DNA of 13,801 nt from Flavobacteriales bacterium UBA4110. Lineage in GTDB: Bacteria; Bacteroidota; Bacteroidia; Flavobacteriales; Weeksellaceae. Of this stretch, positions 7,137 to 13,801 are shown one piece after another. Every line of letters begins with the position of its first letter. Positions within the stretch are counted from its first letter, which is position 1. A program made the position numbers and the translations under genes. Location: NCBI GenBank assembly GCA_002383165.1, contig DFXK01000003.1, positions 240,472 to 254,272 of the forward strand, read 5' to 3'. The notes beneath the pieces are model-generated. The model searched no databases, had not been told where the DNA came from, and was given only the letters and a program-made list of their open reading frames with translations.

Positions 7137-8339
7137 TTAACCCATCACATTCCAAAAAGCAGCTACAAAAGCAATCACAGAAGCAATAATTCCTATTGTG
7201 AAAACTGTGTAAGTCAGTCTCAATAATTTGTATTTTCTATTCAGGACAATTCCCAGATAATAAAGGTCTTTTATCATTGTATCATAGAGGTATTGTCGGT
7301 CGGACATCATTTCTTTCATAGCCCAAAGATATTCTTCCAGAGGCATTTTGTAGAAGTTTCCGAAGAATAAAAGATTCACTTTTTTCTCTTCGATTTCCTT
7401 TCTGGTAAATGTTCCGCTGGAGACTTTTGGTCTTGTGGACATTATTGCGAGAATAATACAAGCAACACTGAAAATAACCATTACAAATGATGGAATAATA
7501 AGATGAGCATTTCTCGGTGCATCCAATTTTGGAATCAGTGTTGACAAGGCGATAGAAATAATAATGGCGTTGACAGAAAGTAAGATATTTGCTTTGCTGT
7601 CAGCAATTTGGCTCAGTTTTGTGTGGTTGTTAAGCGTGATTCTGAACATTGTCTCGATTCCTCTTTCCGGAGATTCCAGTTTTTCCAGTTTCTTTTTGTT
7701 CAGAAGTGCTTTATCTTTTTCCAGACTGCTTTTTTCTTTTTTCTCTTCCTTCATATTTTTGATGGACGAAAGTATTTTTTCAACATTTTTTTCCTTTTCA
7801 GGCTGCCAGTTTTCTTTAGCGAATTTGGTATAGAATTGATGCTTGGCAAAAAAAGTAATATTCAGTTCCGCCCATTGCAGTTTACTGAATTTTTGATGAT
7901 GAACTTCTTTGATTTCCTGTCTCAGATTCTCACAAATTCTGAAATAATCATCCGAAGCCAAATGATACAAATCCGCATCTTTTATGATTTCTTCCAGATA
8001 ATTTTTCGGTCTGTAGAACTTGTCTGTAGCGAGAATTAATTCGCCAATTTTCTGGATTCTTTCCTCACTGAATTGATTTTGTCTCAAAAAATCCTGAATT
8101 GCTTTTCTGCTTTCTTCCTCGTGATTTTCGCAGTCACTGATGTAGCCCAAATCGTGAAACCAACCTGCCAGAATCAGATTTTCTGTGTCTTCGGGACCAA
8201 CGTTTTCTTCTTTTGTAAGGATTTTTATTTTATCAACAACCTGAATCGTATGTTCCAGATTATGGTAAGTGTAATCAGAAGATAATCTATCTTTGAATAA
8301 ATTTTTAACGTAATCTTCCGAAATTTTCAAAATATCCAT
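7137..8339 (-). CDS. HD phosphohydrolase domain fused to Pycsar-effector membrane domain (PycTM/DUF5706)
   Basis: A 400-residue protein from ATG 8339 (MDILKISEDYVKNLF). The N-terminal HD domain (about 15-175) has YHNLEH with His30, GWFHDLGY with His62-Asp63, His73, ATDK, and IKDADLYHL with Asp121, the metal ligands of HD phosphohydrolases. A Lys/Glu-rich coiled linker spans about 180-225. The C-terminal part matches PycTM: FRITLNNHTKLSQIADSKAN, then membrane segments near 250-269, 278-300 and 375-396, with the cytosolic stretch FYKMPLEEYLWAMKEMMSDR between the last two. In Pycsar, membrane proteins of this type kill the infected cell after sensing cCMP or cUMP. Here an HD domain replaces a cyclic-nucleotide sensor and no cyclase gene is present. 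HD domains commonly cleave nucleotides, so it may bind or remove a nucleotide signal. A TTG at 8357 overlaps the promoter box and is rejected as the start. Confidence 0.88.
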   Translation of the reverse strand: MDILKISEDYVKNLFKDRLSSDYTYHNLEHTIQVVDKIKILTKEENVGPEDTENLILAGWFHDLGYISDCENHEEESRKAIQDFLRQNQFSEERIQKIGELILATDKFYRPKNYLEEIIKDADLYHLASDDYFRICENLRQEIKEVHHQKFSKLQWAELNITFFAKHQFYTKFAKENWQPEKEKNVEKILSSIKNMKEEKKEKSSLEKDKALLNKKKLEKLESPERGIETMFRITLNNHTKLSQIADSKANILLSVNAIIISIALSTLIPKLDAPRNAHLIIPSFVMVIFSVACIILAIMSTRPKVSSGTFTRKEIEEKKVNLLFFGNFYKMPLEEYLWAMKEMMSDRQYLYDTMIKDLYYLGIVLNRKYKLLRLTYTVFTIGIIASVIAFVAAFWNVMG

Positions 8340-8354
8340 AAAAGCAATTTGAAA

Positions 8355-8362
8355 CAAATTTA
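8355..8362 (-). promoter_or_regulatory. -7 promoter box for the HD-PycTM gene pair
   Basis: Minus-strand TAAATTTG is a full match to TAnnTTTG and ends 15 bases before the ATG at 8339. No convincing -33 TTG was found at the usual distance. The box overlaps the alternative TTG start at 8357, which argues for the ATG. Confidence 0.55.
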
Positions 8363-8446
8363 AGAAAGTATTTATAGCTTATTAATTTTAATTTTGTTAA
8401 ATATTGTTAGAGTTTCAGTAATTTCGTGACTATTGTAATCAGAATT

Positions 8447-8470
8447 GTCAGGCTGAGCTTGCCGAAGCCT
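8447..8470. repeat. Short palindromic REP-like repeat
   Basis: A 24-base element contains AGGCT (8450-8454) paired with AGCCT (8466-8470), and an inner GCTT-GCCG-AAGC hairpin. From memory it closely resembles the TCAGGCTGAGCTTGTCGAAG motif that recurs in intergenic regions of many bacteria, with one base changed in the loop. Copy number in this genome cannot be judged from one window. Confidence 0.6.
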
Positions 8471-8498
8471 CTAACTTAAACATCAAATTTTATTTATG

Positions 8499-8615
8499 GC
8501 AGCTTAATCCGCCTTCCGCTCCCAATCTTTTTTTCATTGCGAACGAAGTGAAGCAATCTGTAGAACATTTTTACACGCGCAATAAAAAAAAGGATTTCCG
8601 CTCAAGTCGGGCTGC
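8499..8615. repeat. Composite inverted repeat of about 117 bases with an internal REP-like core
   Basis: The ends are GCAGC (8499-8503) and GCTGC (8611-8615). Inside, CTTTTTTTCATTGCG (8527-8541) pairs with CGCAATAAAAAAAAG (8578-8592), 14 of 15 positions matching. The segments between these blocks are similar in length but poorly paired. The centre carries ATTGCGAACGAAGTGAAGCAAT (beginning at 8536), bounded by ATTGC and GCAAT, which resembles another widespread repeat (ATTGCGAGCGAAGCGAAGCAA). GC content is higher than in the surrounding DNA. It could be a non-autonomous mobile or REP-type element; no transposase is present and I see no clear target duplication. Confidence 0.55.
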
Positions 8616-8723
8616 AGATTCAACGTTATAACAATATGGATTATAAAATACAATTTTTATCATTGACTACGTCGAATCAGTGATTTCCGTAAGAATCTTG
8701 ACATAGATTAACCAGATTAACTT

Positions 8724-11700
8724 ATGAAATATATATATCAATTTTTTTTCTTAATAATAATCTCAATCACGGCAATTTCCTGCGCAGTTCAAAACGCTAA
8801 CTACGGAAAAAATGCCAAAGATTTTGCCAAAAATCCAACGATAAAAGATAGCATCATTCACACTTTTTATCTCGTTGGCGACGCGGGAAATCTTGACCAA
8901 GATAAAGCTTTCCATAATATGAATATTCTGAAAGATTCATTGTCCAAAGCTTCAGAAAACAGCACGTTGATGTTTCTCGGCGACAATATTTATCCAGTTG
9001 GGATGCCAAAGAAAGACGATAAGAATAGAGGTTTGGCAGAAAAAAAAATGGATAACCAAATTTCATTATCCAATCAATTCAAAGGAAAATCGATTTTCAT
9101 TCCTGGCAATCACGATTGGTATAACAACGGAATCAAAGGTCTGAAGCGAGAAGAAGATTATGTCATAGAAAAGTTAGGCGACAAATCTGCTTTCGCACCA
9201 AGAAACGGTTGTCCTATCGAAACCAGAAAAATCAACAAAAAACTAACTTTGATTTTGGTGGATACAGAATGGGTTTTAGCCAATTGGGACAAAAATCCTG
9301 GCATTAATGAAAAATGTGACATCAAAACCAGAGAAGATTTCTATACAGAATTCGAAGACCAACTGAATAAAAATCAGAATAAAACAATCGTAGTTGCAAC
9401 TCATCATCCTTTGATTACAAACGGTTCCCACGGCGGAAAATATTCTTGGGAGAAACAGATTTTTCCTTTAGAAAATAAATTTCCACTGCCGGTTTTAGGC
9501 TCAGTTATCAATTTGACCAGAGCAACTGGCGGAATCACACATCAGGATATCAGCAATCAGACTTATAAAAAATTATCGGACCGACTGAAAACTTTGATTG
9601 GCGGACGAAAAAATGTAATTGTAGTTTCCGGTCACGACCATAATTTACAATATATTGAGCAAGGCGACATCAGACAAATCGTTAGCGGAGCAGGTTCCAA
9701 AACAGAATCTGCAAAAGCAGTTGGAAATAATGATTTTTCATTCGGAAAAAATGGTTATGCTGAACTGAAAATTTCAAATTCTGGAAATGCGGAAGTGAGT
9801 TTTTACAACCTTAATCCTAAAAAATTGGAGTTGCTTTTCAGGAAAACGGTTTTGGAAAACGAACAGAAAATCGCAAGAGATTATCCTAGTCAATTTCCTC
9901 AAAATAAGGAAGCTTCGATTTACGATTCTACAATGACGAAGAAAAGCAAATTTTACGAGTTTCTTTGGGGAAAACATTACCGCGAATATTATTCGAAAAA
10001 AATCAATGTAAAAAATCTGGAATTGGATACATTATTTGGTGGTGTAAAACCTGATAGAGCAGGAGGCGGACATCAAACCAAATCGCTTCGTCTGGAAACC
10101 AAATCAGGGAACGAATATGTGATTCGGGCACTTAAAAAAAGTGGTGTTCGGTTTTTGCAGGCTGTCGCTTTTAAAAACAAATATGTGATTGATGAATTTT
10201 CGGATAGTTATGCGGACAAATTTTTGTTGGATTTTTACACGACTTCGCATCCTTACACGCCTTTGGTAATTGGTGGAATGGCTGATAAATTGGGAATTTG
10301 GCATACAACGCCGGAATTGTTTTACATCCCGAAACAGAAGACTCTGAAAAACTTTAATGAGAATTTTGGTAACGAATTGTATTATCTCGAAGACCGACCG
10401 ATGGAAACTGAAGAAAACCCAAATAAAGTACTCGGAACAGACGAAGTGATTTTGAATCTTGCCAAAGACGAAAAGTATAAAATCGATGAAAAAGCGTGGA
10501 TAAAAGCACGTTTGTTCGATATGTTGATTGGCGATTGGGATAGACATCACGACCAATGGAAATTCGAATCCAGAAAAGAAAATGGCAACGTGATTTACAG
10601 CCCGATTCCAAAAGACAGAGATCAAGCTTTTGCAAAATATGATGGTCTGATAACATCTTACCTGATGGGATTCCCAGAGCTGAAGCATATGCAAACATTT
10701 GATGAAAAAATTAAAAATATCAAATGGTTTAACCGGGAGCCATATCCGTTGGATCTTGCATTTACTAAAAATTCTGATCAGAAGACATGGCTGGAACAAG
10801 CCAGATATATTCAGGATAATTTGGATGAAAATACAATAAGAAAAGCCTTTGAAAATCTGCCAAAAGAAGTTCAGGATAAAACATCTGAAGATCTCATCAG
10901 AAAATTACTGATTCGTAAAAATGACCTTCAGATTTATGCGAAGGATTATTATGATTTTCTAAACAAGCGGGTTTTGCTTTTGGGAACTAATAAAAAAGAT
11001 AAATTCCGCATTACCAGGCTTCCAAATGGTGAAACCGAAGTTAAAATTTATCGCACAAAAAAACTCGGAGAAGAATTGATTTCTACTCAACTATATTCTA
11101 AAAAACTTACCAAAGAAATCTGGATTTATGGACTTTCCGATGATGATATATTTATCGCACAGGGGAACGAAAGAAATAACATCAGAATACGCTTGTTTGG
11201 TGGTTTGGATAATGATGATTATCAGATAGAAAACGGCAGCAGAATCCATATATATGATTACAAAACAAAGAAAAATAATCTTCAAAAATCTGGTAGAGCG
11301 ATAGTCACACTCACAGATGATTATGATGTAAATCAGTATAACTATAAGCGCCCAAAATACAGTGTTTATTCTAATACTTTGACTGCCGGTTTTAACCCGG
11401 ATGATGATGTCATGATTGGTTTCAGCCAGAGTTTTACTGTGAATAATTTCATTCAGAATCCGTTTTCACAAAAGCATATTTTAAAAACGAATTATTTTAC
11501 AGGAACCAAAGGTTATGAAGTCGCTTATCAGGGGATTTTTCCCCGACTTACCGGACACTGGTTCTATGGTTTGGATGCAAGAATTACCAGTTCCCATTAT
11601 ATTCGTAATTTTTATGGAATAGGAAATGAAACGTTTAATCCTGGTGATAAGTTTGGGGAAAGATTTAACAATGTAAGAGCAAAAGAATTAGGCATTTCAC

Positions 11701-12401
11701 CCTCTATAAATTGGGAAAAAAATGCGGTGATGTTTTCAGCAAAGTTGAATTATGAAACGTTGAAAGTTGACAGAACGGATAACCGTTACGTTTCAATTCC
11801 TGGTATAGTAAATGCTGATGTTTTTGATACAAAACAGTTTGGAGGTGCGGAATTGAAATTCGTGTTCGAAAATTATGATAGCAAAGCCAACCCAAAGCTG
11901 GGAATGAAATTTGACATTACCTCTGGCTGGAAAATTAATCTTGAGGATGGGCAAAGGCAGTTACCATATCTGGAAACAGGTCTTGGTTTTATACATTATC
12001 TAAGCAATGATCAAAAGTTGGTATGGTCTTCCTATGCTAAGGCAAAATGGCTGCTAAGTAATAATTATGAATTTTACCAGATGTCTACATTGGGCGGGAA
12101 TAAAGATCTTCGAGGATTCAGGTTTAACAGGTTTTACGGAAAAAACTCGTTTTACCAATCTACAGATCTTCGTTACGACATAGGTAAATTGAATAATTCA
12201 TTTTTGCCGGTTGGTTATGGTATTTTTGGAGGTTTTGATATTGGTAGAGTTTGGAATCCTGGTGAGATTTCTGACAAGTGGCATAGTGCTTATGGTGGCG
12301 GTGTTTGGATTAATATGATGGATATAGTGTCAATCAATGCATCCTATTTTCAATCTGTAGATGGTGGAAGAGTGATGCTGAGTCTGGGCGGAACATTTTA
12401 A
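8724..12401 (+). CDS. Metallophosphoesterase / kinase-like / Omp85-type barrel fusion protein of the outer membrane
   Basis: A 1225-residue protein with at least three regions. Residues 1-20 resemble a lipoprotein signal (ISITAISC, Cys20). Residues 45-330 are a calcineurin-type metallophosphoesterase with all metal motifs: GDAGN (52-56), GDN (86-88), GNHDW (128-132), THHPL (226-230) and GHDH (303-306). Residues about 405-755 have an N-lobe-like stretch SLRLETKSGNEYVIRALKK (454-472), then GDWDRHHDQW (603-612) and PKDRDQAF (629-636). These recall the catalytic and metal loops of HipA/PI4K/Fam20-type kinases (GNxDRHxxN ... DNGxAF). After a beta-rich linker, residues about 875-1225 form an outer-membrane barrel with the Omp85-type DLRGF motif (1128-1132) and a terminal Phe. 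No POTRA domains are seen. The phosphoesterase and barrel assignments are strong; the kinase fold is inference and the substrate is unknown. The gene converges on a lipoprotein gene 11 bases downstream. Confidence 0.88.
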   Translation: MKYIYQFFFLIIISITAISCAVQNANYGKNAKDFAKNPTIKDSIIHTFYLVGDAGNLDQDKAFHNMNILKDSLSKASENSTLMFLGDNIYPVGMPKKDDKNRGLAEKKMDNQISLSNQFKGKSIFIPGNHDWYNNGIKGLKREEDYVIEKLGDKSAFAPRNGCPIETRKINKKLTLILVDTEWVLANWDKNPGINEKCDIKTREDFYTEFEDQLNKNQNKTIVVATHHPLITNGSHGGKYSWEKQIFPLENKFPLPVLGSVINLTRATGGITHQDISNQTYKKLSDRLKTLIGGRKNVIVVSGHDHNLQYIEQGDIRQIVSGAGSKTESAKAVGNNDFSFGKNGYAELKISNSGNAEVSFYNLNPKKLELLFRKTVLENEQKIARDYPSQFPQNKEASIYDSTMTKKSKFYEFLWGKHYREYYSKKINVKNLELDTLFGGVKPDRAGGGHQTKSLRLETKSGNEYVIRALKKSGVRFLQAVAFKNKYVIDEFSDSYADKFLLDFYTTSHPYTPLVIGGMADKLGIWHTTPELFYIPKQKTLKNFNENFGNELYYLEDRPMETEENPNKVLGTDEVILNLAKDEKYKIDEKAWIKARLFDMLIGDWDRHHDQWKFESRKENGNVIYSPIPKDRDQAFAKYDGLITSYLMGFPELKHMQTFDEKIKNIKWFNREPYPLDLAFTKNSDQKTWLEQARYIQDNLDENTIRKAFENLPKEVQDKTSEDLIRKLLIRKNDLQIYAKDYYDFLNKRVLLLGTNKKDKFRITRLPNGETEVKIYRTKKLGEELISTQLYSKKLTKEIWIYGLSDDDIFIAQGNERNNIRIRLFGGLDNDDYQIENGSRIHIYDYKTKKNNLQKSGRAIVTLTDDYDVNQYNYKRPKYSVYSNTLTAGFNPDDDVMIGFSQSFTVNNFIQNPFSQKHILKTNYFTGTKGYEVAYQGIFPRLTGHWFYGLDARITSSHYIRNFYGIGNETFNPGDKFGERFNNVRAKELGISPSINWEKNAVMFSAKLNYETLKVDRTDNRYVSIPGIVNADVFDTKQFGGAELKFVFENYDSKANPKLGMKFDITSGWKINLEDGQRQLPYLETGLGFIHYLSNDQKLVWSSYAKAKWLLSNNYEFYQMSTLGGNKDLRGFRFNRFYGKNSFYQSTDLRYDIGKLNNSFLPVGYGIFGGFDIGRVWNPGEISDKWHSAYGGGVWINMMDIVSINASYFQSVDGGRVMLSLGGTF

Positions 12402-12412
12402 AATGATTCTAT

Positions 12413-13273
12413 TTATTTCAACTTCAATTGATAAAGATTTCCAGAAGATTTCTTACTACCTTCATCGGTCATCAAAATTGTATTTTCATCTTTGAAACAA
12501 ACACCTTCTTTTTGTGTATGATGATTTAATTCAATTTTTTCGACGTTTCCGGATAGGAAATTGTTGCCTTTCCAATTGGTGAAAATCCAAATTTTATCTG
12601 AGCTTAAAATCGCCACTTTATCTTTATTTGGGCTGATATCTGCACTTGTCACAGCACAATTATTGAATTGTTCACAAGTCAAAAAGCTTCCGATTTTCTT
12701 TGCGGGTAATTTTTGAGTGGAGTTGTTATCAACCTCGTAAAGAACCGTTGTCCCATCAAATTTCGAGCTTCTGTTTTTTGTGAAAAGATAAAATTTGTTG
12801 TCATAGATAAAGAAAGATTCTACATCAAAAATCCGGTCTTTTTTCTTTGGCGGAAATTCTGTTTGCTCGGGATAATAAAACTGAACAATAGATTCTGCTT
12901 TAGCTTGATCTTTATTTAGGTCAGCAGCGTTGATTTTATAAATGGCTAAGTTCTGTCTTTCGTTATCATTATTTCCAAAATCTCCGATATAGATATTGCC
13001 TTGATCATCAGAAGTCAAATCTTCCCAATCGTTATTTTCAACATTTGTGATGGTAATGGATTTGATTAATTCTCCTTTTTCATTAAAGCCAAAAAGAATG
13101 TTATGATTATGATTGTCTTCAATCGTCCAAATCAAAGGCGAAGCTTTTGAGATTTCACAAGCAGAAGCTTCTTTCAATTTTTTTGGAAGGTTTGCCAATG
13201 TTGAAAAATTTTCCTGAGTCTGGGAACAGGAAAATGTGATGGATAATAATGCTAAAAAAGAAAGTGCTTTCAT
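12413..13273 (-). CDS. Beta-propeller-like lipoprotein, paralogue of the protein at 1642-2523
   Basis: A 286-residue protein starting at ATG 13273 with the lipoprotein signal MKALSFLALLSITFSCSQ (Cys16), so it should be membrane-anchored. The body shares ordered blocks with the protein at 1642-2523: DWEDLT (82-87), GDFGNN (97-102), FYYPEQTEF (132-140), FDVES (149-153), and later a V-T-S/D-A segment and a KEGVCF / IEGII segment. The alternating short strands and turns suggest a beta-propeller. The N-terminal ETSGL/NDSGN signature of the paralogue is eroded here (CEISKASPLIWTIEDN). No enzyme motif can be named with confidence. It stands as a single minus-strand gene, convergent with the phosphoesterase fusion and divergent from the DUF389 gene. 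Confidence 0.85.
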   Translation of the reverse strand: MKALSFLALLSITFSCSQTQENFSTLANLPKKLKEASACEISKASPLIWTIEDNHNHNILFGFNEKGELIKSITITNVENNDWEDLTSDDQGNIYIGDFGNNDNERQNLAIYKINAADLNKDQAKAESIVQFYYPEQTEFPPKKKDRIFDVESFFIYDNKFYLFTKNRSSKFDGTTVLYEVDNNSTQKLPAKKIGSFLTCEQFNNCAVTSADISPNKDKVAILSSDKIWIFTNWKGNNFLSGNVEKIELNHHTQKEGVCFKDENTILMTDEGSKKSSGNLYQLKLK

Positions 13274-13324
13274 AGGATGAAATTACAAAAAATTGCAGAA
13301 TCATAATTGGAATACTGATTAATA

Positions 13325-13332
13325 TTTATTTG
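13325..13332 (+). promoter_or_regulatory. Possible -7 box for the DUF389 gene
   Basis: TTTATTTG is one mismatch from TAnnTTTG and lies 35 bases before the ATG at 13368. A TTG at 13307-13309 lies 15 bases upstream, closer than the usual spacing of the -33 element. Confidence 0.3.
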
Positions 13333-13367
13333 CCAGTTTTTTCTTATTTTAATTGAAATTTTAGAAA

Positions 13368-13801
13368 ATGAAACTTACAGATTTTTTTAATCTTCATATT
13401 GGAGAAGAAGAACCTAAGAAAGTATTGGAAAATGTCATAGCCAATATCTCTTTCAGAGGCGCTTCTCTTTGGATTTTGGCTTGCGCAATACTGATAGCTT
13501 CGGTTGGTCTGAATGTTAATTCAACTGCCGTTATTATTGGTGCGATGCTGATTTCTCCTTTGATGGGACCTATTGTGGGTGCAGGTTTTGCTTTGGCAAC
13601 TTACGACTTCGTATTGCTTAAAAAATCGGGAAAAAACCTGTTGATTGCTACGGTTGTGAGCTTGTCGGTTTCAGCAGTCTACTTTTATATCAGTCCATTT
13701 AAAGAAGTGCAGTCTGAACTTTTGGCGAGAACATCGCCGAATATTTATGATGTTCTTATAGCTTTCTTTGGTGGGATCGTTGGTGCCATTTCGATTACCC
13801 G
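13368..13801 (+). CDS. DUF389 (TIGR00341-like) integral membrane protein, 3'-truncated
   Basis: The frame opens at ATG 13368 and runs off the window end with 144 codons visible. It begins MKLTDFFNLHIGEEEPKKVL, then FRGASLWILACAILIASVGLNVNS, the first membrane segment. Next comes the family hallmark TAVIIGAMLISPLMGPIVG, followed by GFALATYDFVLLKKS, a second long hydrophobic stretch LLIATVVSLSVSAVYFYIS, and the segment FFGGIVGAISIT at the window end. This is the conserved start of DUF389 proteins, inner-membrane proteins of unknown function that are widespread in bacteria. The upstream gap of 94 bases is shared with the divergent propeller lipoprotein gene. The C-terminal part cannot be judged. 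Confidence 0.92.
   Translation, partial: MKLTDFFNLHIGEEEPKKVLENVIANISFRGASLWILACAILIASVGLNVNSTAVIIGAMLISPLMGPIVGAGFALATYDFVLLKKSGKNLLIATVVSLSVSAVYFYISPFKEVQSELLARTSPNIYDVLIAFFGGIVGAISIT

Larger units (their letters stand above)
8363..8723. other. Intergenic region of the divergent HD-PycTM and phosphoesterase genes
   Basis: This stretch holds no credible gene. It contains the two repeat elements at 8447-8470 and 8499-8615. The rest is AT-rich. Bases 8616-8723 should hold the promoter of the phosphoesterase gene; the best candidate -7 box is TATCATTG at 8658-8665, one mismatch from consensus and 58 bases before the ATG. Confidence 0.6.

Noticed and set aside
7123..7155. TTG start at 7155 for the NTF2 lipoprotein
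   Set aside because: It would add 11 residues before the signal peptide and overlap the upstream gene. GTG 7122 gives a normal lipoprotein signal.
7564..8039. Plus-strand open frames opposite the HD-PycTM gene
   Set aside because: Their Phe/Ser-rich translations are the complement of Lys/Glu-rich coding sequence; no start signals or recognisable motifs.
8340..8357. TTG start at 8357 for the HD-PycTM gene
   Set aside because: It lies within a perfect -7 promoter box; ATG 8339 is a better start.
8698..8703. TTGACA as a sigma-70 -35 box upstream of the phosphoesterase gene
   Set aside because: It sits only 20 bases before the ATG with no -10 element, and Bacteroidota use a different promoter consensus.
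10104..10799. Long open frame on the minus strand inside the phosphoesterase gene
   Set aside because: It is antisense to strongly conserved coding sequence, with a Cys/His/Phe-rich translation unlike a real protein.
12394..12405. Palindrome CATTTTAAAATG at the end of the phosphoesterase gene
   Set aside because: The stem is AT-only with no loop or T tract, so it is too weak to call a terminator.

Overview
The window looks like chromosomal DNA of a member of the Bacteroidota, class Flavobacteriia, most likely Chryseobacterium or a close relative. The evidence is AT-rich DNA, a protein with a type IX secretion (Por) C-terminal sorting domain, signal peptides of flavobacterial style, no evident Shine-Dalgarno sequences, promoters matching the Bacteroidota -7 consensus TAnnTTTG, and TAA as the stop of every intact gene whose end is visible. 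There are no tRNA or rRNA genes, CRISPR arrays, insertion sequences or phage genes.

Left part (1-4144). The end of a secreted M23 metallopeptidase with a sorting tail is followed by a hairpin terminator. A minus-strand cluster then reads, in transcription order, rlmN (23S rRNA/tRNA adenine C2 methyltransferase), a HAD-type 5'(3')-deoxyribonucleotidase, a secreted beta-propeller-like protein, and a LOG-family phosphoribohydrolase. The LOG gene is interrupted by one in-frame TGA exactly where the family has a tryptophan.

Middle part (4145-8723). A divergent promoter region separates rlmN from a large plus-strand cytosolic GAF-domain protein. Convergent to it, and ending one base away, is a minus-strand pair. 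The first gene is an HD phosphohydrolase domain fused to a Pycsar-effector-type membrane domain (PycTM/DUF5706). It is followed by a small lipoprotein with an NTF2-fold immunity-type domain. No pyrimidine cyclase is in the window. The 384-base gap upstream of this pair holds a promoter and a composite of palindromic repeats resembling widespread REP-like sequences.

Right part (8724-13801). A 1225-residue protein combines a lipoprotein signal, a calcineurin-type metallophosphoesterase, a middle region with motifs resembling HipA/PI4K/Fam20-type kinases, and a C-terminal Omp85-like outer-membrane barrel. Convergent to it is a lipoprotein that is a diverged paralogue of the propeller protein at 1642-2523. 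The window ends inside a DUF389 membrane protein.

Most promising for follow-up are the HD-PycTM/NTF2-lipoprotein pair, the phosphoesterase/kinase-like/barrel fusion, the single-codon disruption of the LOG gene, and a promoter geometry (-7 box 15-19 bases before the start) that revises the starts of rlmN and of the HD-PycTM gene.
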